Part shown: in pieces, positions 1 through 5,540 of the stretch
Position numbering within the stretch: the stretch's first letter is position 1
Layout: each line of letters begins with the position of its first letter
Origin: JBKBXU01 sp046313675
GTDB lineage: Bacteria; Bacteroidota; Bacteroidia; Cytophagales; Cytophagaceae
Length of the DNA stretch: 5,613 bases
Assembly (NCBI GenBank): GCA_046313675.1
Contig: JBKBXU010000300.1
Coordinates: 1-5,613 of the forward strand
Direction of reading: 5' to 3'
Position numbers and translations under genes: made by a program
The notes under the pieces: model-generated
Told to the model about the DNA's origin: nothing
Database searches by the model: none
What the model saw: only the letters and a program-made list of their open reading frames with translations

Positions 1-741
1 GTTCAGGAAAGGCTGGAACGGGAGTTTGACATGACCGTGATTACCACTGTGCCCTCGGTGCAGTTTCATCTTTATACAAAAAAAGGGGAGAAGGCAACGA
101 TAAACGCCCCTTCCGATATGCCGGATCCAAGCTTTATAGACCATATTGAAGAGCCTTTTATACGAGCTCAGATTATTACCAAATCAGATTATGTCGGTTC
201 GCTCATAGCCCTTTGTATGGAAAAGAGGGGGTTGATGAAGAACCAGGTGTACCTTACGGCAGAACGGGTGGAATTATCGTTTGAACTGCCTTTGTCGGAA
301 ATCGTATTTGATTTCTTTGACAAACTAAAAACGATCTCTCGTGGTTATGCATCTCTTGATTACGAACTTATAGGCTTCAGGGAATCTGTTTTGGTTAAGC
401 TGGACATCATGTTAAATGGTGAAAAGGTAGATGCATTGTCTGCTATTGTTCATAAGGAAAAGGCTTATGAATGGGGAAAGAAGCTGTGCGAAAAACTTAA
501 GGAATTAATCCCAAGACAGCAGTTTGAAATAGCTATTCAGGCAGCCATAGGTACCAAGGTTGTTGCACGGGAAACCGTAAAGGCTTTGCGTAAAAACGTA
601 TTGGCAAAATGTTATGGTGGCGATATTTCCCGTAAACGGAAGCTATTGGAAAAGCAGAAAAAGGGTAAAAAGCGTATGAGACAGGTAGGTAATGTCGAAA
701 TACCTCAGGAAGCTTTTATGGCTGTTTTGAAATTAGACTAA
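1..741 (+). CDS. lepA: Elongation factor 4 (LepA), C-terminal part, 5' truncated by window edge
   Basis: LepA/EF4 is a ribosome-associated translational GTPase of the cytoplasm, linked to back-translocation and to 30S subunit assembly. The reading frame is open from base 1, so the gene begins outside the window; about 246 residues are visible of the family's usual ~595-600. The ATG at 31 is internal, because the conserved helix VQERLEREFD reads straight into it from base 1. Visible landmarks (residues from base 1): EEPFIRAQI near 50, then YVGSLIALCMEKRG, the EF-G domain V-like region; SRGYASLDYE at 113-122; and the LepA-specific C-terminal domain with IPRQQFEIAIQAAIG at 170-184, the basic YGGDISRKRKLLEKQKKGKK at 205-224 and IPQEAFMAVL at 234-243. 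The N-terminal GTPase domain is outside the window. No hairpin terminator follows the TAA, so readthrough towards folD is possible. Identification is very secure. Confidence 0.97.
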   Translation, partial: VQERLEREFDMTVITTVPSVQFHLYTKKGEKATINAPSDMPDPSFIDHIEEPFIRAQIITKSDYVGSLIALCMEKRGLMKNQVYLTAERVELSFELPLSEIVFDFFDKLKTISRGYASLDYELIGFRESVLVKLDIMLNGEKVDALSAIVHKEKAYEWGKKLCEKLKELIPRQQFEIAIQAAIGTKVVARETVKALRKNVLAKCYGGDISRKRKLLEKQKKGKKRMRQVGNVEIPQEAFMAVLKLD

Positions 742-780
742 TCGTAGTCCTTGTTTCTTCTGATAACCCTAAAAAATTCG

Positions 781-788
781 TATATTTA
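781..788 (+). promoter_or_regulatory. Weak -7-like box (TATATTTA) downstream of lepA
   Basis: TATATTTA matches seven of eight positions of the Bacteroidota -7 consensus TAnnTTTG, but the nearest upstream TTG (751-753) is 27 nt away, outside the usual ~17-23 nt. It could be an additional, poorer promoter for folD; the box at 826-833 is the better candidate. Low confidence. Confidence 0.15.
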
Positions 789-799
789 TACCGATGATG

Positions 800-819
800 G
801 ATGGATTTTTAAATCCATC
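800..819. repeat. Inverted repeat (9-bp arms) in the folD leader, possible operator
   Basis: GATGGATTT (800-808) and AAATCCATC (811-819) are perfect reverse complements separated by TT. The repeat lies immediately upstream of the TAnnTTTG box at 826-833, where the -33 element would be expected. That placement suits a dimeric DNA-binding regulator. Alternatively, if lepA transcripts read through, it could form an RNA hairpin (G799-U820 and U798-G821 wobble pairs would extend it). It is not a good terminator, since no T tract follows directly. The repeat is seen; the function is inferred. Confidence 0.4.
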
Positions 820-825
820 TGATCT

Positions 826-833
826 TAGTTTTG
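826..833 (+). promoter_or_regulatory. Candidate folD-queE promoter, -7 box TAGTTTTG
   Basis: TAGTTTTG is an exact match to the Bacteroidota sigma-A -7 consensus TAnnTTTG. The predicted transcription start at about 838-840 would leave a short leader of ~17-19 nt before the ATG at 857. No clear TTG stands at the -33 position (around 803-808); that stretch is instead occupied by the inverted repeat at 800-819, which could mean activator dependence or repression. Confidence 0.4.
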
Positions 834-856
834 TTTATTTTATCCTTAGTACACCA

Positions 857-1759
857 ATGTCTAATTTACAGGCCACACAGATCCTAGATGGAAAAAGAAT
901 TTCAGAAGAAATTCGACAGGAAATAGCTGCAGAAGTTGCGGAAATTAAACGTAAAGGGGGGAAGATTCCTCATCTGGCCGCTATTCTGGTAGGAAACGAT
1001 GGGGCGAGTGAAACCTATGTTGGCAGTAAAGTAAAATGTTGTGACGTGGTAGGTTTTAAATCTACACTGGTTCGCTTTGACGCTGATATTTCAGAGGATG
1101 ACCTGTTGGTAAAAATTGATGAAATTAACAATGATCCTGATATTGACGGGTTAATTGTGCAACTGCCTTTGCATAAACACATTTCGGTTAAAAAAGTAAC
1201 AGAAATAATAAGTCCTGAAAAAGATGTAGATGGTTTTCATCCGGTAAATATCGGAAGGATGAATAAAAACCTTCCTGCACATATATCAGCGACTCCTTAC
1301 GGTATACTGTTATTGCTGGAAAAGTATAATATTGAAACCTTTGCCAAACATTGTGTGGTAGTAGGCCGCAGTCACATTGTAGGTTCACCAATGAGCATTT
1401 TAATGTCATCTGACCGTACGCCGGGAAATTGCACTGTTACTCTTTGTCATAGGTATACTGAAAATCTTTCCAGTTATACCAAATTGGCAGATATACTCAT
1501 CGTAGCCGTAGGTATTCCCGGACTTATTACTGCCGATATGGTCAAAGAGGGTGCTGTTGTGATCGATGTTGGTATCACCAGAGTAAAGGATGAAACCAAA
1601 AAGTCAGGATTTGCGCTTAAAGGAGATGTGGACTATGAGCAAGTGGCTCCAAAGTGCAGTTACATTACTCCGGTTCCCGGAGGTGTAGGGCCTATGACGA
1701 TCGCCTCTTTATTAATGAATACATTAAATTCTGCTAAAGGTATTATATATCAGCAATAA
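857..1759 (+). CDS. folD: Bifunctional methylenetetrahydrofolate dehydrogenase / methenyltetrahydrofolate cyclohydrolase
   Basis: FolD is a cytoplasmic homodimer that interconverts 5,10-methylene-THF, 5,10-methenyl-THF and 10-formyl-THF with NADP(H), supplying one-carbon units for purine and formyl-Met synthesis. With the start at 857 the protein has 300 residues, in the family range (about 280-300). Motifs: ILDGKRIS at 9-16; the catalytic Tyr54 and Lys58 in SETYVGSK; VQLPL at 101-105; DVDGFHPVNIGR at 123-134; the nucleotide-binding VVVGRSHIVGSP at 167-178; NCTVTLCH at 191-198; ADILIVAVG; VIDVGI; and the signature TPVPGGVGPMTIA at 271-283. The common PCTPxG motif reads SATPYG (144-149), a substitution I believe is usual in Bacteroidota. 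An in-frame ATG at 794 would add 21 residues with no counterpart in the family and would lie upstream of the probable promoter, so 857 was chosen. No Shine-Dalgarno sequence is evident. It is followed one base later by queE, implying cotranscription. Confidence 0.96.
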   Translation: MSNLQATQILDGKRISEEIRQEIAAEVAEIKRKGGKIPHLAAILVGNDGASETYVGSKVKCCDVVGFKSTLVRFDADISEDDLLVKIDEINNDPDIDGLIVQLPLHKHISVKKVTEIISPEKDVDGFHPVNIGRMNKNLPAHISATPYGILLLLEKYNIETFAKHCVVVGRSHIVGSPMSILMSSDRTPGNCTVTLCHRYTENLSSYTKLADILIVAVGIPGLITADMVKEGAVVIDVGITRVKDETKKSGFALKGDVDYEQVAPKCSYITPVPGGVGPMTIASLLMNTLNSAKGIIYQQ

Positions 1760-1760
1760 G

Positions 1761-2387
1761 TTGGAAAAAACGGATAAATTATTGTCGAGCCAGGAGCTTC
1801 CTTTAATGGAAGATTTTTATACCATTCAGGGTGAAGGGTTTCATCAGGGAAAGGCTGCATATTTTATTCGTTTGGGTGGATGTGATGTAGGATGCCATTG
1901 GTGTGATGTGAAAGAATCGTGGGATGCAGAGAAGCATCCATTAACCTCTGTTAAAGATATTCTTTATAAAGCCCTGCCTTTTCCTTCACGCACAGTTGTA
2001 GTGACAGGAGGAGAGCCTCTTATGTATAATCTTGCCCCTCTAACAAAGATATTTCATGACAAGGGGTATAAAATGAATATTGAAACCTCAGGTGCATACC
2101 CAATAACAGGTATCTGGGACTGGATATGTTTTTCACCGAAGAAATTTAAAGAGCCATTAGCAGAAATATACCCTGTTGCTCATGAATTAAAAGTTATTAT
2201 CTTTAATAAGACTGATCTAAAATGGGCAGAAGAACACGCAGCAAAAGTATCCCCTCATTGTCGTTTGTTTTTGCAACCTGAATGGGGAAAGCAGGATGAG
2301 GTTTTGCCATTTATTATTGAGTATGTAAAAAAACATCCACGTTGGCGAATATCCTTGCAGGTACATAAATACATGGATATACCGTAA
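1761..2387 (+). CDS. queE: 7-carboxy-7-deazaguanine synthase, radical SAM enzyme
   Basis: QueE converts 6-carboxytetrahydropterin to 7-carboxy-7-deazaguanine, a committed step towards preQ0, preQ1 and queuosine in tRNA; it needs SAM, Mg2+ and a [4Fe-4S] cluster. The 208-residue length suits the family. Seen: FYTIQGEG (19-26) and AYFIRLGGCDVGCHWCDV (33-50), with the cluster cysteines C41, C45 and C48 in CxxxCxxC spacing; GGEP at 83-86, the SAM-binding motif; NIETSG at 106-111; SPKKFK at 125-130; LQPEWG at 171-176; and the C-terminal LQVHKYMDIP. The TTG at 1761 lies one base after the folD stop; the only in-frame ATG nearby (1806) would remove ELPLMED, part of which resembles the segment normally preceding FYTIQGEG, so TTG is preferred. 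There is no good Shine-Dalgarno, and translation probably depends on coupling to folD. No other queuosine gene is in the window. Confidence 0.95.
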   Translation: MEKTDKLLSSQELPLMEDFYTIQGEGFHQGKAAYFIRLGGCDVGCHWCDVKESWDAEKHPLTSVKDILYKALPFPSRTVVVTGGEPLMYNLAPLTKIFHDKGYKMNIETSGAYPITGIWDWICFSPKKFKEPLAEIYPVAHELKVIIFNKTDLKWAEEHAAKVSPHCRLFLQPEWGKQDEVLPFIIEYVKKHPRWRISLQVHKYMDIP

Positions 2388-2393
2388 TAAATC

Positions 2394-2416
2394 AAAAGCC
2401 CCGTAGGGCTTTTTTT
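2394..2416 (+). terminator. Intrinsic terminator of folD-queE, probably bidirectional
   Basis: AAAAGCCC (2394-2401), loop CGTA, GGGCTTTT (2406-2413) form a perfect 8-bp stem; the T run 2410-2416 completes a classic rho-independent terminator 7 nt after the queE stop. Read on the minus strand, the same hairpin ends in TTTT and begins just past the stop of the converging lipoprotein gene (2419), so it probably serves both. Confidence 0.9.
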
Positions 2417-2418
2417 AA

Positions 2419-3069
2419 TTATCTATTAGCATCTACAGGAAATTCATCAAACATGCGATTAATATGTCGGTTTAACCTCTGTCTGAATCTCTCCGGGTTA
2501 TTTACTCTTTTTTCCAAACCACCTCTCCAAATATGCTTATTAGTTCTTCTGTTAAACATATCTACCACAATTATGGCATGCTGGTAATGTACTTCTCTGG
2601 TGGTATATCCGCCGTGCCAGCCCCAACCCCCAAAAGGGTGTCCCCAGCCTCCCCAGCCTCCGTAACCATAGGGACTTCCCCAGCCCCAGCCTCCCCAGCC
2701 ATGCATGCCGGGATGCCCCCAGAATCCTCCAAACCCATATTGTGGGCCGCCTGCGGTCACCAACTCTCTGCGTGTTTCAGTTTCTGTGGTAACCCGTAAT
2801 AGCATATCCGGGTTTTCATTGTCCAATTCGTATCCACGAGCCTGCATTTCCCTGTTCACGGACTGCATTATGTTTTCTTTATGGATATCGTTGCTGAATT
2901 GTCTCAGGTTTTCGCCGTTTTCACTTTCACCTTCAGGTTGCAACCAGGCATAGGTTTTGTATTGTTGGTAATTATGCCCCTCAACCTTTTCTCCAAAATA
3001 ATTGGCTCTTCTACACGAAGAGGCAATTACTACAATCATTAATGTATATAAATACAGTTTTAAATTCAT
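2419..3069 (-). CDS. DUF4136-type lipoprotein with Gly/Trp-rich insert
   Basis: A 216-residue predicted lipoprotein of unknown function. From the start at 3069, the basic N-terminus and hydrophobic LYLYTLMIVVIASSC form a type II signal peptide with lipobox ASSC and lipidated Cys19; the mature protein would sit on the periplasmic side of the membrane. The body looks like DUF4136: an early YKTYAWLQP (37-45), a helix with IMQSVNREMQARGYE (67-81), NPDMLLRVTTET (86-97), and the closing strands HAIIVVDMFNRRTNKHIWRG (164-183). Residues ~107-155 form a low-complexity insert of about half Gly with eight Trp and four His, splitting the domain just before its last strands. An in-frame ATG at 3096 would prepend nine polar residues (MKGSNKGRT); 3069 was chosen because AGGGGAGG stands directly before it and the signal peptide is then of normal length. 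It converges on queE and diverges from the small membrane-protein gene. Function unknown; the family assignment is from pattern memory. Confidence 0.8.
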   Translation of the reverse strand: MNLKLYLYTLMIVVIASSCRRANYFGEKVEGHNYQQYKTYAWLQPEGESENGENLRQFSNDIHKENIMQSVNREMQARGYELDNENPDMLLRVTTETETRRELVTAGGPQYGFGGFWGHPGMHGWGGWGWGSPYGYGGWGGWGHPFGGWGWHGGYTTREVHYQHAIIVVDMFNRRTNKHIWRGGLEKRVNNPERFRQRLNRHINRMFDEFPVDANR

Positions 3070-3072
3070 AGT

Positions 3073-3080
3073 CCTCCCCT
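3073..3080 (-). promoter_or_regulatory. Purine-rich Shine-Dalgarno-like site of the lipoprotein gene
   Basis: On the minus strand AGGGGAGG is followed by ACT and then ATG (3069-3067). A strong anti-16S match is uncommon in Bacteroidota, where initiation is mostly SD-independent. The 3-nt spacing after GGAGG is shorter than ideal. The site supports the start at 3069 over 3096, which has no such sequence upstream. Confidence 0.45.
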
Positions 3081-3144
3081 TATTACTGCCCTTCATATAA
3101 AAAACTGATTAAAGCATAGGTATTGTTTAGAAAGAGTATTTTCG

Positions 3145-3174
3145 TTGCTTAATGCGGGGTTTTTTGTAGTTTTG
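3145..3174 (+). promoter_or_regulatory. Bacteroidota-type promoter (TTG-N19-TAGTTTTG)
   Basis: TTG at 3145-3147 and TAGTTTTG at 3167-3174 match both parts of the known Bacteroidota promoter (-33 TTG, -7 TAnnTTTG), with a 19-nt spacer in the normal range. Transcription would start at roughly 3179-3181 and give a leader of ~35 nt to the ATG at 3215. It is the best-formed promoter in the window. Confidence 0.65.
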
Positions 3175-3180
3175 AGAAGC

Positions 3181-3196
3181 CCCGATAGCTATCGGG
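3181..3196. repeat. Perfect 16-bp palindrome CCCGATAGCTATCGGG
   Basis: CCCGATAG and CTATCGGG are exact reverse complements with no spacer. As RNA this would fold to a 6-bp stem (CCCGAU/AUCGGG) with loop AGCU. GGGATCCC (3194-3201) overlaps its right end as a second short palindrome. It lies at the predicted start of the transcript from the promoter at 3145-3174. I recall similar palindromes as dispersed intergenic repeats in Bacteroidota genomes, but cannot verify this here. It is not a terminator on the plus strand, since no T run follows. Confidence 0.6.
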
Positions 3197-3214
3197 ATCC
3201 CAAAAAAATCAGTA

Positions 3215-3484
3215 ATGAAAATAGCTTTTGTAATACTTATACTTGCAACATTTGCATTGCACCTTTATATAGGACTGATGCATTCCCGTTTGTATATGGA
3301 TGGGATTTGGAAAGGCACTAAAAGGATAAGCATGAAGCAGTTAAAGGATGCACTTCATACACCAATAGGATCCGCTAATCAATTGAAATTAAAAAAACTG
3401 CGAAATTATTACATGGTTTTTCTGGTTTTGTTCTGGACGCTTATATTTTTTGTTTGTCTGCAGTTTCTGATTTTCCTGAAATGA
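3215..3484 (+). CDS. Small membrane protein of unknown function, two transmembrane helices
   Basis: An 89-residue protein I do not recognise as a named family. It has two clear hydrophobic helices: about residues 2-22, running from KIAFVILIL to GLM, and about residues 66-87, running from YMVFLVLFW to FLIF. The loop between them (23-65) is strongly basic (KGTKR, MKQLKDALH, KLKKLR), so by the positive-inside rule it should be cytoplasmic, with both termini on the outer face of the inner membrane. The loop element from MDGIWKG to LHTPIGSANQLK may be the conserved core. The gene is probably real: it has a well-placed Bacteroidota promoter, a clean ATG start and typical membrane-protein composition. 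There is no clear Shine-Dalgarno. It is separated from the next gene by 106 nt containing another promoter candidate, so it may be monocistronic. No function can be assigned. Confidence 0.8.
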   Translation: MKIAFVILILATFALHLYIGLMHSRLYMDGIWKGTKRISMKQLKDALHTPIGSANQLKLKKLRNYYMVFLVLFWTLIFFVCLQFLIFLK

Positions 3485-3535
3485 CCATTTCCCCGGTAAC
3501 ATAAAGGCTTTGTTGAAGTTTATTATACATGTTTT

Positions 3536-3566
3536 TTTGCAATAAACTGATAAATTGGTAGTTTAA
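3536..3566 (+). promoter_or_regulatory. Candidate promoter of the OmpA-family gene (TTTG-N19-TAGTTTAA)
   Basis: TTTG (3536-3539) and TAGTTTAA (3559-3566) are 19 nt apart, the same spacing as the promoter at 3145-3174. The -7 box departs from TAnnTTTG in its last two positions. Transcription from about 3571-3573 would give a leader of ~18-20 nt before the ATG at 3591. The intergenic stretch 3485-3590 otherwise shows no hairpin terminator or other feature. Confidence 0.4.
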
Positions 3567-3590
3567 TACTTTAATAATAGCGGTTGTACT

Positions 3591-5504
3591 ATGAAAAATA
3601 TATTAGTTGTTCTCTTCTTTTGCCTTAGTTCCTTTTATTCTTATTCTCAAACACTAAGTACCACTAATAAAAAAGCCATCAAATTGTATGAAGAAGCAGA
3701 TATGCTTATCAAGCAAAGGAAATTTGATGAGGCAATTGCTAATTTGGAGCAGGCTATAAAAAAGGATCCGCAGTTTGTGGAGGCTTATCTCAGGCTGGGG
3801 AGCTCGCATAAACTCCTTAGAAATCATGAGCCGGCTAGAGAAAATTTTTTGAAAGCTGTTCAGTTAAAGCCCGATGATCAGGCATTGGTGACGGCTTATC
3901 ATATCGTTGCAGAGTACTATTTCATGGATGGAGACTATGATAATGCCATCAACTACCTCAATATGATGCTAAATCTGAAAACCTCCGATAAAGCAGGAGT
4001 TGCGGCAAAGGATCTTTTGGCAAGGGCAGAGTTTGGCGTAGAAGCAAAGAAAAATCCACTTCCTATAAAACCTGTTAAGCTTCCTGGTGTGGTTAATAGG
4101 TACTTTTTTCATTCCTTTCCTGTACTGACTGCCGATAAAAGCTTACTTATATTTACGAAGAGAGACGGAGGGAGCCCTAAAGATGATGAAGACATAATGA
4201 TTTCCCGCAAGACTAAGGATGGTTGGTCTGCTCCGGTATCAATTTCTCCCTTTATAAATTCAAAGTTAAACGAAGGAGCCTGTACCATGTCTGCAGATGG
4301 ACGCATACTTGTATTTTCGTCGTGTTATCGCCAGGATGGTTTTGGGAGCTGTGATCTTTACATTTCCTATCGCTCGGGTGATCAATGGAGTAAGCCTATG
4401 AATATGGGGCCTGCTGTTAACTCAGCTTCCTGGGATTCGGAGCCGACCTTGTCTGCGGATGGAAGAACAGTGTATTTTACCTCCGACCGTCCCGGTGGAC
4501 TTGGCGCAGAAGATATATGGGTGAGTAAATTGAATGACAAAGATGAGTGGGAAGAAGCTGTGAATTTAGGTGCTCCGATCAATACTCCGGGCAAGGAAGT
4601 AACGCCGTTTATTCACGCGAACGGCAAAACTCTGTATTTTGCTTCTAATTACCATATGGGTATGGGGAATTTTGACATTTTCCTAAGCAGGATAAATGAT
4701 AAGGATATTTGGAGTGAGCCTAAAAATCTGGGTTATCCGATTAATTCTCATTTAAACGATAATACACTTTTTATTACGGCAGACGGGTCAAAGGCCTATT
4801 ACTCGATTTATGAAACTTCGGGGGGGACTTTAAGGTCATCGTATCTTTATGAGTTTGATGTGCCTGAGGAACTGAGGGAAAAGAGAAAAAGTACCTATGC
4901 TAAGGGTAATGTGTATGATAAAGAAACGAAGAAGCCTTTAGGCGCTTCGATAGAGTTAATTGACCTGGAAAGCAACAAGACAGCTCAGAAAGTAGATTCA
5001 GATACTCAGAACGGAGAATACCTTGTGGTGCTTACGGAAGGCAAGGAGTATGGGCTTTTTGTTCAGAAAGATGGCTACCTGTACTACAGCAATTCCTTTA
5101 ACTATACCGGCGAAAAAACTTTTGATCCGGTAAGTCTGGATATATATTTGCAACCTGCGAAAACGGGTTCTTCCATCGTTCTTAAGAACATTTATTTTGA
5201 GACAAATTCTTACCAGTTGGAGGATAAATCAAAAACCGAGCTTAATAAAATCGTTAAATTTTTAAAAGGCAATTCCAATATTAAGATCGAATTTGAAGGG
5301 CATACCGATGATATTGGTTCTGAGAAAGCAAACCAGGAACTATCACTGAAAAGGGCAAAGTCTGTATATGACTATGTACAAAGTCAGGGTATTCCCGCCA
5401 ATAGAATTTCTTACAAAGGGTATGGGAAAACAAAGCCTGTAGCCCCTAATGATTCGGAAGAAAACAGGCAGTTGAATCGGAGGATAGAGTTTCGGATATT
5501 GTAA
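3591..5504 (+). CDS. PorE-like OmpA-family envelope protein: TPR, PD40 propeller, CRD-like, OmpA_C
   Basis: A 637-residue secreted protein. An N-terminal hydrophobic signal (1-~19, from KNILVVLFF to SYSQ) looks like type I; Cys11 follows Phe-Phe, so it is not a lipobox. Three TPR-like repeats follow at ~27-60, 61-94 and 99-132. Five PD40/WD40-like repeats span ~173-423, with anchors TADKS (180), SADGR (234), SADGR (288), HANGK (342) and TADGS (396), exactly 54 residues apart. Residues ~436-521 look like a carboxypeptidase-regulatory-like beta sandwich (KGNVYDKETKKPLGASIEL). The C-terminus 530-637 is an OmpA_C domain: IYFETNS, EFEGHTDDIGS (567-577), NQELSLKRAKSV (581-592) and RISYKGYGKTKP, ending NRRIEFRIL; it should bind peptidoglycan. 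This domain order is that of PorE (P. gingivalis PG1058) of the type IX secretion system, but the same architecture occurs in other Bacteroidota OmpA-family proteins, including partners of PorP/SprF-like proteins. No T9SS gene is adjacent, so no symbol is given. It is likely periplasmic or outer-membrane associated. Confidence 0.9.
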   Translation: MKNILVVLFFCLSSFYSYSQTLSTTNKKAIKLYEEADMLIKQRKFDEAIANLEQAIKKDPQFVEAYLRLGSSHKLLRNHEPARENFLKAVQLKPDDQALVTAYHIVAEYYFMDGDYDNAINYLNMMLNLKTSDKAGVAAKDLLARAEFGVEAKKNPLPIKPVKLPGVVNRYFFHSFPVLTADKSLLIFTKRDGGSPKDDEDIMISRKTKDGWSAPVSISPFINSKLNEGACTMSADGRILVFSSCYRQDGFGSCDLYISYRSGDQWSKPMNMGPAVNSASWDSEPTLSADGRTVYFTSDRPGGLGAEDIWVSKLNDKDEWEEAVNLGAPINTPGKEVTPFIHANGKTLYFASNYHMGMGNFDIFLSRINDKDIWSEPKNLGYPINSHLNDNTLFITADGSKAYYSIYETSGGTLRSSYLYEFDVPEELREKRKSTYAKGNVYDKETKKPLGASIELIDLESNKTAQKVDSDTQNGEYLVVLTEGKEYGLFVQKDGYLYYSNSFNYTGEKTFDPVSLDIYLQPAKTGSSIVLKNIYFETNSYQLEDKSKTELNKIVKFLKGNSNIKIEFEGHTDDIGSEKANQELSLKRAKSVYDYVQSQGIPANRISYKGYGKTKPVAPNDSEENRQLNRRIEFRIL

Positions 5505-5522
5505 GGTAGGTTTGTTTGGGTG

Positions 5523-5540
5523 GGAATTTATATTCCTTTT
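5523..5540 (+). terminator. Weak hairpin followed by T run downstream of the OmpA-family gene
   Basis: GGAAT (5523-5527), loop TTAT, ATTCC (5532-5536), then TTTT (5537-5540). It starts 18 nt after the stop codon of the preceding gene. The stem has only five pairs plus a possible G-U, so it would be a weak intrinsic terminator; it may also mark the boundary with a converging gene. Confidence 0.35.

Noticed and set aside
31..33. ATG at 31 as a gene start
   Set aside because: The frame is open upstream and encodes the conserved LepA helix VQERLEREFD, so this Met is internal to a truncated lepA.
144..160. Loss of the PCTPxG cysteine in FolD (SATPYG, residues 144-149 of FolD) as a sign of an inactive enzyme
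   Set aside because: The catalytic Tyr54 and Lys58, the nucleotide-binding motif and the C-terminal signature are intact, and ATPYG-type variants are, to my knowledge, normal in Bacteroidota FolD. (The coordinates in this entry are protein residues.)
800..840. The inverted repeat as an intrinsic terminator for lepA
   Set aside because: The loop would be only 2-4 nt and no T tract directly follows; the T-rich stretch begins about 10 nt later and is interrupted.
794..856. ATG at 794 as the folD start, adding 21 residues
   Set aside because: The extra residues have no counterpart in FolD, whose N-terminus aligns with the segment just before ILDGK; the stretch also contains the inverted repeat and the exact TAGTTTTG promoter box.
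2533..2953. Plus-strand open frames opposite the lipoprotein gene (Pro/Ala/Ser-rich)
   Set aside because: They are the complement of the Gly/Trp-rich coding repeats and other coding sequence on the minus strand; composition is explained by that gene, and no start context or family match is seen.
3591..3623. Cys11 as a lipoprotein lipobox in the OmpA-family protein
   Set aside because: The preceding residues are Leu-Phe-Phe; Phe at -1 is not compatible with signal peptidase II, and the hydrophobic stretch continues past the Cys.
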